From: Sciurus carolinensis
Lineage: Eukaryota; Chordata; Mammalia; Rodentia; Sciuridae
Assembly (NCBI RefSeq): GCF_902686445.1
Contig: NC_062215.1
Location: 27,798,750 to 27,862,749 of the forward strand
Length of the DNA stretch: 64,000 bases
Direction: 5' to 3'
The position numbers and the translations under genes were made by a program. Positions 11,001 to 22,219 of the stretch are shown one piece after another (position 1 is the first letter of the stretch; the number at the start of each line of letters is the position of its first letter). The notes beneath the pieces are model-generated. The model was given only the letters and a program-made list of their open reading frames with translations. It was not told where the DNA came from and searched no databases.

Positions 11001-11804
11001 ACAGAAGAAAAAGTAGGTCCAAATCTTTAACATGTTGGCTTAGGATCAGACTTCCTTAATGGGACTCCCATAGCAAAAGAAATAAAAGCAAGAATCAACA
11101 ACTGGGATAGATTCAAACTAAAAAGCTTTCTCTCTGCAAAGGAAACTATCAGTAATGTGAAGAGAGAGCCTACAGAGTGGGAGAATATCTTTGCCACTCA
11201 TACTTCAGATAGAACACTAATTTCCAGAATCTATAAAGAACTCAAAAAACTCTACACTAAGAATACAAATAATCCAATCAACAAATGGGCTAAAGAAATG
11301 AACAGACACTTCACAGAAGAAGATCTACAAGCAATCAACAGATATCTGAAAAAATGTTCAACATCTCTAGAAATAAGAGAAATGCAAATCAAAACTACCC
11401 TAAGATTCCATCTCACCCCAATTAGAATGGCGATTATCAAGAACACAAGCAACAGTAGGTGTTGGCAAGGATGTGGGGAAAAAGGTACACTCATACATTG
11501 CTGGTGGGGTTGCAAATTAGTGCAGCCATTCTGGAAAGCAGTATGGAGATTCCTCAGTAAGCTTGGAATGGAACCACCAGCTATCCCACTCCTTGGCCTA
11601 TACCCAAAGGACTTAAAATCAGCATATTACAGAGATACAGCCACATCAATGTTCATAGCTGCTCAATTCACCATAGCCAGATTGTGGAACCAACCTAGAT
11701 GTCCTTCAACTGATGATTGGATAAAGAAACTGTGGTATATATATATAATGGAATATTACTCAGCCATAAAGAATGATAAAATTATGGAATTGGCAGGCAA
11801 ATAG
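8060..11804 (+). pseudogene. L1 ORF2 (endonuclease / reverse transcriptase / Cys-rich), broken
   Basis: ORF2p nicks DNA and reverse-transcribes L1 RNA. The start ATG at 8060 is chosen because it is in frame with the endonuclease motif NINGLNS. TAG at 8156 stops it early where related L1s have Trp. Endonuclease motifs QETHL, IYAQN and LSDHNG remain, but the usual GDFN box reads GNFN (about 8500), losing a catalytic Asp. Frameshifts lie near 9160, 9380 and 9855, and stops at 9429 (TGA), 10031 (TGA) and 10640 (TAA). The RT core is clear: [41 protein letters not shown], and the active site LFADDM at 10169-10186. The C-terminal zinc-knuckle pattern CX3CX7HX4C is intact (CWQGC...HCWWGC, about 11460-11510), and the tail has MEYYSAIKN. 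Confidence 0.95.
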
Positions 11805-12112
11805 ATGAAATTGGAGAATATCAAAGCTAACTGAGATAAGCCAATCTCAAAAAACCAAAGGAGGAATGATCTCACTGTTAACTGGATGATGACACATAAT
11901 GGGGAATGGGAGGGGGGCAAGAAAGGAGGATGGAGGGACTGTGTAGAGGGAAAAGAGGGATGGGAGGAGTGGGGGGGGAGGGAAAAATAACAGAATGAAT
12001 CAAACAACATTATCCTATGTAAATTTATGATTACACAAATGGTATGCATTTACTCCATGTACAAACAGAGAAACAACATGTATCCCATTTGTTTACAATA
12101 AAAAAAAACAAC
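11805..12112 (+). other. L1 3'UTR with G-rich polypurine tract
   Basis: After the ORF2 stop a purine-rich, G-run-bearing stretch (about 11898-11985) contains several runs of three or more G, including an 8-G run, and could fold as a G-quadruplex. It is followed by 'CCTATGTAAATTTATGATTACACAAATGGTATG', a block that recurs at about 48180 and 63880 and marks one L1 lineage, and then an A-rich tail. Confidence 0.85.
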
Positions 12113-12124
12113 AACACAACTGTG

Positions 12125-12645
12125 CATTTTCACTGTTATAAAAGAAATTTACAAATGGGCAAGGGAAAACAGGGGCAATAATCCCTTCTGTATTAGATTA
12201 CTGTCAGAGATGTTCATGTGACTCCTGTTTATCGTCGGATAATATGTGTATATTTCCTAGTTCTGCCTGCTGAGAGGGCCTTTTTAGGCAGTGCCACTTT
12301 GGTAGAAACATCTACATCTAGTTCCCAGACTTTGGTTTCTAAACACCATTCTCCAATCAAGGAACTGAAGTTCCTTGTGATACCAGAGCTAGGGTATGGA
12401 AAACACAGGGTGGCCAGGAGCATCTTATAGTAATCTTGTACACACCCCCGTACACATGCAAATTTAAGGGATATGGAAACCAACCGAAAAAAGCTGGTAA
12501 TGTACAAACTGGAAAAGTTTGAGTGAGTAACAAAATTAACAATAAAAATATGGAGTAGTAATCCAAAGAAAAAAATAAGTAGAACTGCAAACAATATTTT
12601 TAAAAATTGATTAATCCCTTAAGGACCGCTCCAAGTCCACAGTGA
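12125..12645. other. Unassigned sequence
   Basis: No repeat or gene recognised. A reverse-strand frame at 12229-12594 has no familiar features. Confidence 0.35.
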
Positions 12646-12649
12646 AAGG

Positions 12650-12848
12650 CAACTATTAATGTCATGTGATTTGAAGTCAGAAATTTCAGTTTAAAATTTA
12701 GTTCTAATACTTACTATTAAGTAAGTTAATGTTTAACCTAAGCCTTGATTTTCCAGTTTGCTGTACTACTTTTCTGAGTTATTATGACCATCACATATAA
12801 AAACACTGTGAAACTATAAAATACTAGCTATATTTTATTACCTTTATT
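12650..12848 (+). mobile_element. MIR SINE, diverged
   Basis: MIR-like order: 'GATTTGAAGTCAGAAATTTCAG.TT', 'TCTAATACTTACTATTAAGTAAGTTAATGTTTAACCTAAGCCTTGATTTTCC', then 'CTGTGAAACTATAAAATACTAGCTATA'. Confidence 0.55.
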
Positions 12849-12849
12849 A

Positions 12850-13100
12850 GCTCACTGCAATAGTTTTCAATTATGTTCTGAGGACCTCAAGAGACCTCCC
12901 AAACCCTTTATGATGGTTCAGGAAACCAAATCATTTTCATAATAATTCTAAAATGATATTTGTTCTATTTTCACTCTCATTAAGTTAGGAGACACTTGAA
13001 ATTGGATTTCCATCACAAAATTTGAAGTATTCTGAAAAACAGAACTGATACTAGCAAAGGAGTGTTAGAATGGAAGATGAAGCTTGCTTAGCAGTGGCTA
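12850..13100 (+). mobile_element. hAT-like DNA transposon remnant
   Basis: The blocks 'TTTTCAATTATGTTCTGAGGACCTCAAGAGACC', 'CCAAATCATTTTCATAATAATTCTAAAATGATATTTG' and 'TTTTCACTCTCATTAAG' match the pattern of an old mammalian hAT element that I know by sight but cannot name safely. The right border is unclear. Confidence 0.4.
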
Positions 13101-15160
13101 AAAGTTTATCATGACTAATTTTTCTTCCAAAAAACTTTTGTTTGCCTGATTTTACCATTCTTTTGCCAAAGAGTTCTACTGATGTTAAAATGGGAGTTCA
13201 TTAGTTGTTTGCACTCACAACACACGAATAGAACTCAAACAGCAAACACATCCTGAGATACAAGATTTTTTTTTTTTTTTTTAAACAAGAAGGCAAAGGA
13301 AACAAATAATGAAAGACCTTTGTTTGTTTTCACAGCAAGGGGACAGTTTTTTAGATTGTTCATTGTATTGGAAGTTCTTTTGATGGCCAGTTCAAGTAAG
13401 TCATCTTCTGGTAGTTTGCCTGCATCCCCTATCTGAAATCATATGCCAGTGTAGCTTCAAAGCTTGGTTTCTGTGATTTCACTCTTAAGAACTTGAAAAA
13501 GACTGAGGGGTTTCAGTATAGGCAAAATCTGATGCACATTTTACAGGCATCGTCTCATGTTGAAAGAAAGAAGTAAATTATCTTTTGAAGGGGGCGGGGG
13601 GAAGGGACAGCATGCATATGTGAGAAATATTCTCTTCCTTTTCACACATTGTTTACACCTAATTATCTAAGACCCCAAAGATTTTTGTTCTGTGGGGTGT
13701 GATAAGCATTTGGTATTATCAATAGCTCCTGCCTCTTACATATATCATTGTCTTCTTGGAATCAGATTTTACTTTGTCATCCAGATTTCCAGGTTTATAA
13801 AATTAATGATAATTTAAAATCTTCCAAAATAATTAATTATCTCACAGGGCATTTAACTCAGGAATCTTAACACTTTAAAGATTCTGAAGTTGGTAACTGG
13901 AAGGGTAACACACTCGGGTCTTTAGCTACTTGGTCATTCTGTAGATTTGGACAAATATTATGGCCGATCTGACATTTTTTTAAAAAATGGAGTTTTTTCT
14001 TTAGTTCTAGTTTAGATTATAACTAGTGAAACACTCTACATTTTGAATAACAAATATGGCTTCCCATTTATTTAGGCAAGCATAGATGTAGCCCTCACAG
14101 GGAGTGGGCAACAATAAAGTCTTATTTAGGGAGTTTCAGGTTTCTTCCCTTTCCAGATTGATCATCTTCCTGAATAGCATAATTACAGAACATCACCCCA
14201 ACGAGAAAACCAATGACCTACAAGAGATTTCTGATCCTGAAAAATGCAACTCATTGATTTACAGATTGCTGTTGACAATTCAAAAACAAATGCTTTAATA
14301 AGGCAAGTTGTTTTTGAATGTTAACATAATAACCAAGATAGGCAGCTCTTTATAATCAGAGGCTAATCATTATTAATTCCTTTGACATTCAGTACAGTGA
14401 CATTAATTATAAGGAACTCTTTCAGCAAACATAGCATACTGTCCAGAGTTCTACTGCAAATGTGCTGCCATTTGGAATTCATTGTTGTATAGTCACATAA
14501 GTATGGTTATATTATTCAATTTTGAAAAATATAAAATAAATAGGTAGCTTTTCTGTAAATTAAATAAATTCTGCTTTAAAAATATTTGATGATCATGCAT
14601 TATAGTTTTTTGTTCAATTCCATGACTTTGAAATTTTGTTTGACCTTTTAAAAGTTTTTTCCATATTTATATTTTTTCCTTAAATCTCTCCCTTTGATAT
14701 TTGCACATTCCCATTGTTCTAATTTTTTGTTGATTCCTTTTAAAATAGGGACTACATCTATTTACTGTTTTCATTAGTATGAATGGAGAACAAGTGTATG
14801 AATCATTGAATTACATTTCAAATCTAATGGCAGTAGGAAAAAAATCACCCCACAAAAATATGAATTCTCTCAATGAGTGTTAATTTATTTTGTATCAGAC
14901 ATGTAGGTTTGTTATATCATCGTGTTTTTTTTTTTCCTAGCTGTTTTTATTAATAGTGTCTATTGAGAGCTGGAGATGTAGTAGAAGATATGCAGACTGT
15001 GGAATCACACAGTTCTGTTATTTATTTATTGCCTGACTCTGAGAAAAAGACTGTGTTCAATCTAATGGGAGAGTAAGACTTGTAAGATGAGCTGTAATGC
15101 AGATCAGAACACATGATAGATGTTCAATCCATGATGAAGAATCAGAGTTAAAATTTATTG
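13101..15160. other. Unassigned AT-rich sequence
   Basis: No gene or clear repeat. A T16 run lies at about 13267-13282. A self-complementary TTTTTTTAAAAAA core occurs near 13977-13990. A 64-codon plus frame at 14104-14298 has no known features. Confidence 0.35.
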
Positions 15161-15164
15161 GTCA

Positions 15165-15268
15165 GTCAATCTGTGTCAGGCAATGTGTAGCTCACAAGTG
15201 TCATTTCATCTAATTATCAGAACAAAGTAAGGTTATTCATCTTATCATTCTCACTTTAAAGATAAAAC
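15165..15268 (-). mobile_element. MIR SINE, reverse strand
   Basis: 'TGTGTCAGGCAATGTG', 'TCATCTAATTATCAGAACAAAGTAAGGTTATT' and 'CACTTTAAAGATAAAACCACTGAGA' follow the reverse-complement MIR pattern, which normally reads 'CCCATTTTACAGATGAGGAAACTGAGG'. Confidence 0.55.
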
Positions 15269-15271
15269 CAC

Positions 15272-15524
15272 TGAGAGAAGATAGCAAGATGACAGGTGAG
15301 TAAGATCTTCCAGCAACCATCTCCCCATGGAAACAGCAATTTGAACAGTTATTCACACTCCAAACTGCTTCCACAAGAGCTAAGGAAGCCAGATGAGAGA
15401 CCACAGTGTTTGATTTTTGTATAATAAAAAGAAAAGTCACACTGAAAGAGTGAAGAAAAGAGTTGTTGGCATTACTTAATCCCAAGTTACATGGAGAGAG
15501 GAGGGGGAGAGAGAGAGAGAGGAG

Positions 15525-15585
<61 letters not shown>

Positions 15586-16845
15586 TTCCTACTTTGAGAG
15601 GGAAAAGGATAAAAATCTAGGCCTTAGAGTTTAGATCCAGTACCACAGTGAAATTTGGTGCTGGACAGAGTCCCACTATCTCAACCTCAGGCCAATATTT
15701 CCAGTCTGAGTTGCTGGAACTATGATAGACTAGATGGAAAGAGACTACCTCTCCTCCAAAGTGAGTCCGTAGAGGGAAGAGATTCTATCAGCTAAAGATC
15801 AAGGCATGAAAACTAGCAAACAAGTTTATTTTGTAACTCAATACTGGGGATGCCTTGGTGAAATCCAGTACGAGGCACCTAGTAGTCAGACATGGCAGAT
15901 TCTGACCAGCTCTGGATAATCACTCTGGAAGGACCAGTCCCATGCTTGTGGCCTCCAGTGCCTTAAAGCTGAGCTCACAGCCTACCAAGACCAGCACAGC
16001 ACTAGAGGTAGACTAAGGATTACATTGCTATAGGTTGCCTACTGCTGAGGTGGATTCCTGGCTCAAGACTACTGCAACCAACCACAGGTGCTATTGGCTG
16101 GATTAGAAGTCTGATAGACTAGAACCCCATCAGTCTACCTGGCACTGGGACTATTCCAGAGGCTTCATCCATGGGCACTGGCCTGGGTATGGGACCAACA
16201 GGATCTGCTGAGTATTAGGTCTTACCAGTCCAGCACTGAGTTTTAACGTAAAATCCTTTGCTAATTACCCTGTGTTGCCTAAAGTGAATGGAATCTTGTT
16301 TCATTCTATAATGTCTGGGGTTGGGGTACTGTTGGTGAAGACAACCCCTTGGCCAAGAAGACTGATGTGAAGCTGGATTGCATCTGAGTCACATAGCTTC
16401 AAGGACCTGCACAGTCACAATTGTGCATCCAGGCCCACCCCATAACTGGCAGTGATGAAGAATAGAATGTAAATCAATTCCTCTGTGGAACAGGTCTTTG
16501 CCTAGTTCTAGGGTAGGTCTTGAGGCTTCATCTGTAAGCATTAACCTAGGAAGAGCTGTTCTGGCCATGGTTGTGGTGTAAATGCTGGAGCCATTTCCTC
16601 GTCCACCAAGACTGATGTTAAGCTAAGTCACACTAAGTCACAGCTTCAGAGACTTGCACAGTTTGGGACAGGAGTACCTTGGGCTCACTCCAAATATGGT
16701 ACTGATGCAGGAAGAAACTCAAGTTTGTTCCAGCAGTTCGCACATCTCTACCTGATGTGAGGGCAGGTCTAAAGACTCTGTGAGTTCAGATATGGGGCCT
16801 TTTGTTTCTGCCTGCTATTGGATTTCTGGAACAGGAATTGAGAAA
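15272..16845 (+). mobile_element. Old L1 5'UTR-like sequence
   Basis: The opening 'GAAGATAGCAAGATGACAGGTGAGTAAGATCTTCCAGCAACCATCTCCCC' and the following 'AGGAAGCCAGATGAGAGACCACAGTG' resemble 5'UTRs of older mammalian L1M/L1P-type elements. GA-rich microsatellite growth interrupts it at 15492-15582. A roughly 235-bp imperfect tandem repeat is visible at about 16360-16460 versus 16600-16700 (GACTGATGT.AAGCT ... CACAGCTTCA.GGAC.TGCACAGT). It ends abruptly against late ORF2 sequence at about 16845. Confidence 0.55.
15492..15582. repeat. (GA)n microsatellite
   Basis: Nearly pure GA/GAGG dinucleotide tract of about 90 bp. Confidence 0.98.
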
Positions 16846-17295
16846 GGAATCCCATTTACAATAGTTACATAAAAATAAAATACCTAGGAATGAATTTAAT
16901 AAAAAAAGGTAAAAGATCTACAATGAAATCTACAAAACACTGATGAAAGAAATTGGAGAGTTCACACAAAATGGAAAGACATCCCATGCTCATAGATTGG
17001 AAGAGTAAATATTGTTAAAGTGTCCATACTTCCAAAGAAACTGACAGATTGAAAGCGATCACAACCAAAATACCAGTGACTTTCTTCAAGGAGCTAGAAA
17101 AAATTCATAAAATGTACATGGAACCACACACACACACATACCAAACAAAAACAAAAACTGCTGAAGAGCAAAGCAATTTGAGCAAAATGAAGAAAGTTGA
17201 AGGCATTACACTATCTGACTTCAAAATGTACTGCAAAGGAGTAGATATAAAACTGCATGGTGTTGGCAGAATAACAGAAATGTATCCAAGTGGTA

Positions 17296-17838
17296 TATGA
17301 TAAAGATGCTAGAAGTAATCCCACTCATTAACAGAATTGGAGCAAGACAAGGATGCCCTCTCTCACCACTTTTATTCAAAATCATCCTTGAAACTCTAGC
17401 CAGAGCAATTAGACAGAAGAAAGAATTTAAAGGGATAAGAATAGGAAAAGAAGAACTCAAACTATCTCTATTTGCCAATGAGATGATTCTATATTTAGAA
17501 GTTCCAAAAACTTCCACCAGAAAACTTCTAGAACTAATATATGAATTCAGCAAAGTAGCAGGATATAAAATTAAATGCATAAATCAAAAGCATTCCTATA
17601 CATCAGTGATGAATCCACTGAAAAAGAAATTAGGAAAATTACCCCATGCACTATAGTCTAAAAAAAACAAACAAACAAACAAACAATTCTTGGTAATCAA
17701 TCTAATGAAAGAGGTGGAAGACCTCTACAATGAAAACTACCAGAACACCAAAGAAAGAAATTCAAGAAGACCTTAGAAGATGGAAAGACCTCCCATGTTC
17801 CTAGATAGGCAGAATTAACATTGTCAAAATGGCCATAC
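17296..17838 (+). mobile_element. L1 RT segment embedded in an older L1
   Basis: Closely matches 10040-10530 of the full-length L1 (GCCCTCTCTCACCACTTTTATTCAA, then AGACCTCTACAATGAAAACT and GCAGAATTAACATTGTCAAAATGGCCATAC). It carries the [11 protein letters not shown] motif, but the active-site box reads LFANEM rather than LFADDM (17471-17482). It has no 3'UTR or tail of its own, so it is not an ordinary truncated insertion. Confidence 0.75.
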
Positions 17839-17840
17839 AT

Positions 17841-17933
17841 GGGGCTGGGGAGATAGCTCAGTTGGTAGAGTGCTTGCCTTGCAAGCACAAGGCCCTGGGT
17901 TCGATCCCCAGCACCACAAAAAAAAAAAAAAAA
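17841..17933 (+). mobile_element. ID SINE (BC1/tRNA-Ala type)
   Basis: Classic ID: a GGGGCTGGGG start, Pol III A box TAGCTCAGTTGG, B box GGTTCGATCCC, a 'GCACCACA' end and a pure A tail of about 17. The duplication GGCCATAC lies at 17831-17838 and 17934-17941, inside L1 sequence. The body is close to consensus and both boxes look intact, so it is young. Confidence 0.97.
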
Positions 17934-19170
17934 GGCCATACTAATAACTGATTTTTGACAAAGGGTGCCTGGAACATACACTGGAGAAAGGACAATCTTT
18001 TTTACTAAATGATGCTGGGCAAATTGGGTATCCACATGCAGAAGAATGAAATTAGACCACTATCTCTAACTGGTTACAAAAATCAACTCAAGATGTGTTA
18101 AAATTTAAATATGAGTCTGAAACTACTAGAAGAAAACATAGAGGAAATGCTTTAGGACAAAGATTTTGTTTTTAAGAAGACCCCCCCCCCCCGCCCCAGG
18201 CACAGGAAACAAAATGAAAAATAGACCAATGGGATTATATCAAACTAAAAATCTGCTCAGCAAAGGGAACAAAGAACAGAATGAAGAGACAAAGTACAGA
18301 ATGAGAGAAAACATACTCAAACTGTACTTGTGACAAGGGGTTTAAATGTCTAGAATATATAAGAAACTTAAAAACTCAATAGCAAAACTACAAATAAACC
18401 AAATTAAAAAAAAATGGGCAATAGACCTAAATAGATACTTCTCAAAAGAAGACATATAAATGATCAAGAGGTCTAGAAAAACTGTTCAGCATCACCGGTG
18501 ATCAGGGAAATACAAATAAAAGCCATGGTGAGATATCACGTCATTCCACTAAGAAAGGCAACTATGAAAAAGACCAAAGATAAGTGCTGGAGAAGATGTG
18601 GAGACAGGGAAACTGTACAAACTGTTGGTGAGAATGTAAATTATTACAGCCATTATGGAGAACAGTATGGAAGATTCTCAAAAACTTAAAACTGGAATTA
18701 TCATAAGCTCCAGCAAACTGGGAATATATCCAAATGGAATAAACTCAGTGTGTTCAGATGCCTGTATCCCATGGTTATTGCACCACTATTCACAATTGCC
18801 AAGGAATGGAAACAACCAATGGATAAATAGATAAAATATGATACAAATACACTATGAAATACTATTCAACCATATAAAGAATCCTGCCCTTCAAGCCAAC
18901 ATGGATGGAATTAGAGATCATCATGTTAAGTGAAATAAGCCAGTCATATGAAGACAGGGACCATGTGATCTCACTCATAGGTGGAATGTTAAAAAGATGA
19001 TCTCATGTAAGGAGAGGACAGAAAGGTGGTTATCAGAGGCTGGGGGGTTGGAGGGGTTGGAGGAGGTTTGGGAGAGGTAGATCAGTTGGTATATTATAAT
19101 TAATACTAAGAAAAATAGAGCAACTGAATTGCATAGATGTCTAATATATTGTCCATGACTATGTAACTAA

Positions 19171-20205
19171 TAAGTGATGAGATTCTTACTGATTGGAGAT
19201 ATGAGCCCAGGAAGTCTGATCCTAGAGTCTGTGATTTGAACCTGTTATTTCTTCTATATTTTGTTATCCATCAGTTGTTCCTATAATTAGACAAATTTAT
19301 TCCAGAGAGCTTAGTTTTTAGGTGGCAAAACCGTTTTAATAAATCTCAAACAGAATAAAAAAATCAGTGTTCTAGGAATATTCTATATCCTCTAAAATGG
19401 AGTTGCTTTTGGCCTATCAGGTGTCTTCAGAGTTCCCTATGTAAATAATTGCTTCTTCTTTTCCTTCTCTTCCTCTTTCTTGTCCTTCTTTCTCTTTTGT
19501 TTTGTCTATTTCTATCTCTCTTTCCTTACACTCCCCCTGTCTCTCTTTAATACAGAGCTGTGAGTCTGTCCTACCTGGCTGCATTTAGGATTCAGTTATA
19601 ACCCCAGGCCTATGCAGAGTAAGGATCATTCATTATTTTGGGGGGTTCAGTCTATTTTTATAACTACCTGTATCATTGTGTCACTTCCTATTCCATTTTA
19701 AAGTGAAAGTAAAAGAGAAAGGGAATGAATAAAATAAAATAACCTGAAAGATCACTCCCTAACACAGAAAAGATGAAACAGCAAAAACATGCACCTAGAA
19801 TAAACACACAGAGAACCCTCCAGGCAGAACCACTTCAGAGGGTCAACTAGAATTACTGGAAACAGAATGTCCTGCTGAGTATGCTGGGTCTTCCAAGAAG
19901 GGTGCACTCCTCATAGGACAATCAGCAAAAGCTGCCACTTGCGCCTCTGACTCATTTTCCTTTGTCTTCAACTTCTCTCAGCTGCTTTTTCCTTTAGGCC
20001 TCTTAGTCCTGCCCCATAGGTGATCAGTCTATACCACTGATTTCCCCACCTTGTTGATTAAAGAATTCTTTAACAGTTTTTTCAGCATATATAGTCATGT
20101 CTCTTCCCCTTACCTTCGAGGGCAGAGGAGAAAGTTTGAAGAAGTTTCTAGGGGTTCTAAACTGTGATTCCTTTTTTGCTTCCCCATTACTTAAATTGTA
20201 GTTAT
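19171..20205. other. Unassigned sequence
   Basis: No repeat or gene recognised. There is a pyrimidine-rich stretch at about 19450-19550. Confidence 0.35.
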
Positions 20206-20207
20206 AC

Positions 20208-20430
20208 TTATTTTTTTTTTATTTTTATTTTTTGTACCAGAATTGAATACCAGGGTCACTTAACCACTGATCCACATCCTCATCTCCTTTTTAATGTTTT
20301 AATTTGAGACAGGGTCTTGCTCAGTCCTTAGGGATTCTTTAAATTACTGAAGTTGGTCTCAAACTTGCAATCCTCCTACCTCAGCCTCTGGAGTCACCAG
20401 GATGAAAGGTGTGTGCCACTGTGCCTGGTA
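20208..20430 (-). mobile_element. Composite B1-ID SINE, reverse strand
   Basis: Plus-strand reading: T-tract, 'GTACCAGAATTGAATACCAGGG' (ID-like B box), 'CCACTGATCCACATC' (A box), a T-rich linker, 'GAGACAGGGTCTTGCTCAG', then the 7SL-like 'CAATCCTCCTACCTCAGCCTC' and 'GTGTGTGCCACTGTGCCTGG'. A 7SL-like head fused to an ID-like tail is typical of squirrel SINEs. Old copy. Confidence 0.85.
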
Positions 20431-20885
20431 GTTTATTAGTCATTTGAATGGAAGGGCACTACTATATCTTCTCAGCCAATGTTGCTCTTCTCACCTATGA
20501 CCTCAGTGTCAAGAAAACACAAGCCTGATGTTTTTCCTGTGCTTAAATTAACTGCATCATACTTTAGACACTAGTGTCAAAGAACGAATCTACCCTTTTA
20601 TACTTTGTTGAGTGCTTAAGTTTTCCAATCTCAGAAATCCTCCAAAGGTTCTTCTTGATAGCAGTGGATATCACCCCTTATAAAAATCTGAATGCAATGG
20701 AACCCACCCAGACAAGTACAGGAAGGAAAAGGCTGAGTGACTGAGAGTTTGAAAACAAATTTTAAGACAAAGCCTGTGCCAGACTCAATGTTCAGATTCC
20801 ATTCAATCAATATGCAGGAGTATTGCAGGGACATACATTACAACTGGAGAGTTAAAGAAGAACAATGCAAATAATTATTAGAATA
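20431..20885. other. Unassigned sequence
   Basis: No repeat or gene recognised. A reverse-strand frame at 20631-20834 is unremarkable. Confidence 0.35.
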
Positions 20886-20990
20886 GTACAGGCTTGGTGT
20901 TGATGCCTGGCTTTGCACCTGATACCTGCAGGGACTTGAGCAGGCATTTTAAGCTCCCTGGGTGACAAATAATTGTAAATATGTGATACT
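20886..20990 (+). mobile_element. Probable MIR SINE fragment
   Basis: 'CTTGGTGTTGATGCCTGGCTTTGCACCTGATACCTGCAGGGACTTGAGCAGGCATTTTAAGCTCCCTGGGTG' keeps the MIR spacing of 'TGGCTCTGCCACTTACTAGCTGTGTGACCTTGGGCAAG'. Confidence 0.45.
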
Positions 20991-22215
20991 ATAATAATAT
21001 TACTAAAGAATTTGCGCTCAAGAAAAATGGAATGTGAGAATTGTGACTTCGGTTTAAATCCTAAATCTGTTCCATTTGCTGTTGTTGTAATTAAAGAGAT
21101 GGTTCCAGGTGGTTTTTAAAAATAAAAGTTTAGCTTTCAAATGAGCAATAGCATGTTATATTACTTAAGATGGTGTTAATATTTACATTCATGCCTCAAT
21201 GTTGTTTGATTCGATCATTTGGTGGATTAATACTTGATCACTAGGGCAGATAATTCCATATCTTTGCTCAGAATGGCAGACATCTCGAAGGTTTTACCGA
21301 ACCCATAGTTGACAGATAGAAGATGATCTACTTTTAGATAGAAATGCATGTACATACATAGGCATTCTCAGCATGAGCGAACAAGAGGGACATTTTGGAA
21401 GTCAAAGTCACTCAGCCAGTCTGTTAGGACTGCCATTCAACCTCGAACAATGCACCAATTGATATTTAGTACAAATTAAAGAATGAATATAATAAGACCA
21501 TATTCACCTCTAATTCTCCCTTTTGAACTAAGTGGCTATAATACCTAATTTTATCCGATGCTACAGGTCTCTCATATGGACAATTCTAGCCACAATTTAA
21601 CATTAGATTTGGACCCAGGGTTTGTATGGGATTAGGTAATATACAAATATTAAACTCCACTTGCAAGAATGTAGATTGAAATTCAGGATGTGAACCCTCT
21701 CTGGTTACAAATTTACAAATGGTGAAAGTGTAGATGGAAGAAGACAAAATAAAAGAAACTCTAATCTCCTTAGAGATTTCTAGATGTGGAAATTCAAAAT
21801 TTGAGAAATGAGCTAGGGAGAGGAGAGTAATGGAAAGCCTGGAAGTGTTGATGGATCTATTGATAAGACCAAAGACTATGAGAATCATATAATTGTCCAC
21901 ATAAGACATTCCAGAAACTCACTACTCCCTGCTCCAGATGATATCATCCACACAGTAGAAATATATTCCTTTCCTCGGAGCCATGGTGTCTGACTGTTAC
22001 CCAGAATTTCCTCTTTCTTTCAAGGATTGTATCTAATAGCTTTAAGATTCTAACAGGATCAACTTTCCTAGGTTCTGGCTCAGGGGTCAACCATAATTCA
22101 ATATCATTTTCTTATTCTGTAGCTATATTAAGTCTCAAAAAAAGAAATTGGATTATTTTACTCTCTTGCCCACTTTTGGTGAGTTCTTCCAGTCCCCCCA
22201 CAGTCCCCATTGTTC
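20991..22215. other. Unassigned sequence
   Basis: No confident repeat. The reverse strand has a 107-codon open frame at 21586-21909, hydrophobic at its start, which I do not recognise. Confidence 0.3.
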
Positions 22216-22219
22216 AGCT

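Larger units (their letters stand above)
6136..12112 (+). mobile_element. Near full-length L1 retrotransposon (inactive)
   Basis: A complete L1 in order: GC-rich 5'UTR (6136-6962), ORF1 (6963-8012, frameshifted), ORF2 (8060-11804, broken), a G-rich 3'UTR and a short A-rich tail. It is flanked by a 12-bp target-site duplication (AACACAACTGTG) at 6124-6135 and 12113-12124, so it was inserted whole by target-primed reverse transcription and not 5'-truncated. Both ORFs carry several stops and frameshifts and the endonuclease has lost a catalytic Asp, so it cannot move by itself now. Recognisable codons over nearly all of ORF2 suggest moderate rather than great age. Confidence 0.95.
16846..19170 (+). 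mobile_element. Old L1 ORF2 3' half and 3'UTR, mosaic
   Basis: 'AATCCCATTTACAATAG..ACATAAAAATAAAATACCTAGGAAT' opens mid-ORF2. It continues to 17290, is interrupted by an RT-region segment of a different L1 (about 17296-17838) and the ID SINE, and resumes at about 17942 with 'AACTGATTTTTGACAAAGG'. It then runs through 'TGGAGAAGATGTGGAGACAGGGAAACTG' and 'CCAACATGGATGGAATTAGAGATCATCATGTTAAGTGAAATAAGCCAG' into a G-rich 3'UTR. A poly-C tract lies at about 18180-18197. All frames are broken. Confidence 0.9.

Noticed and set aside
10414..11515. Minus-strand open frames of 87-117 codons across L1 ORF2
   Set aside because: Antisense shadows of ORF2; the sense strand gives the recognised RT and Cys-rich motifs.
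15272..16845. A gene 5' region with a GA promoter tract
   Set aside because: Content resembles old L1 5'UTR and the GA tract is a microsatellite.
17221..17580. Minus-strand 119-codon frame
   Set aside because: Antisense of the embedded L1 RT segment.
17841..17933. Functional tRNA-Ala gene
   Set aside because: Has Pol III boxes but the body lacks a cloverleaf; a poly(A) tail and target duplication make it an ID SINE.
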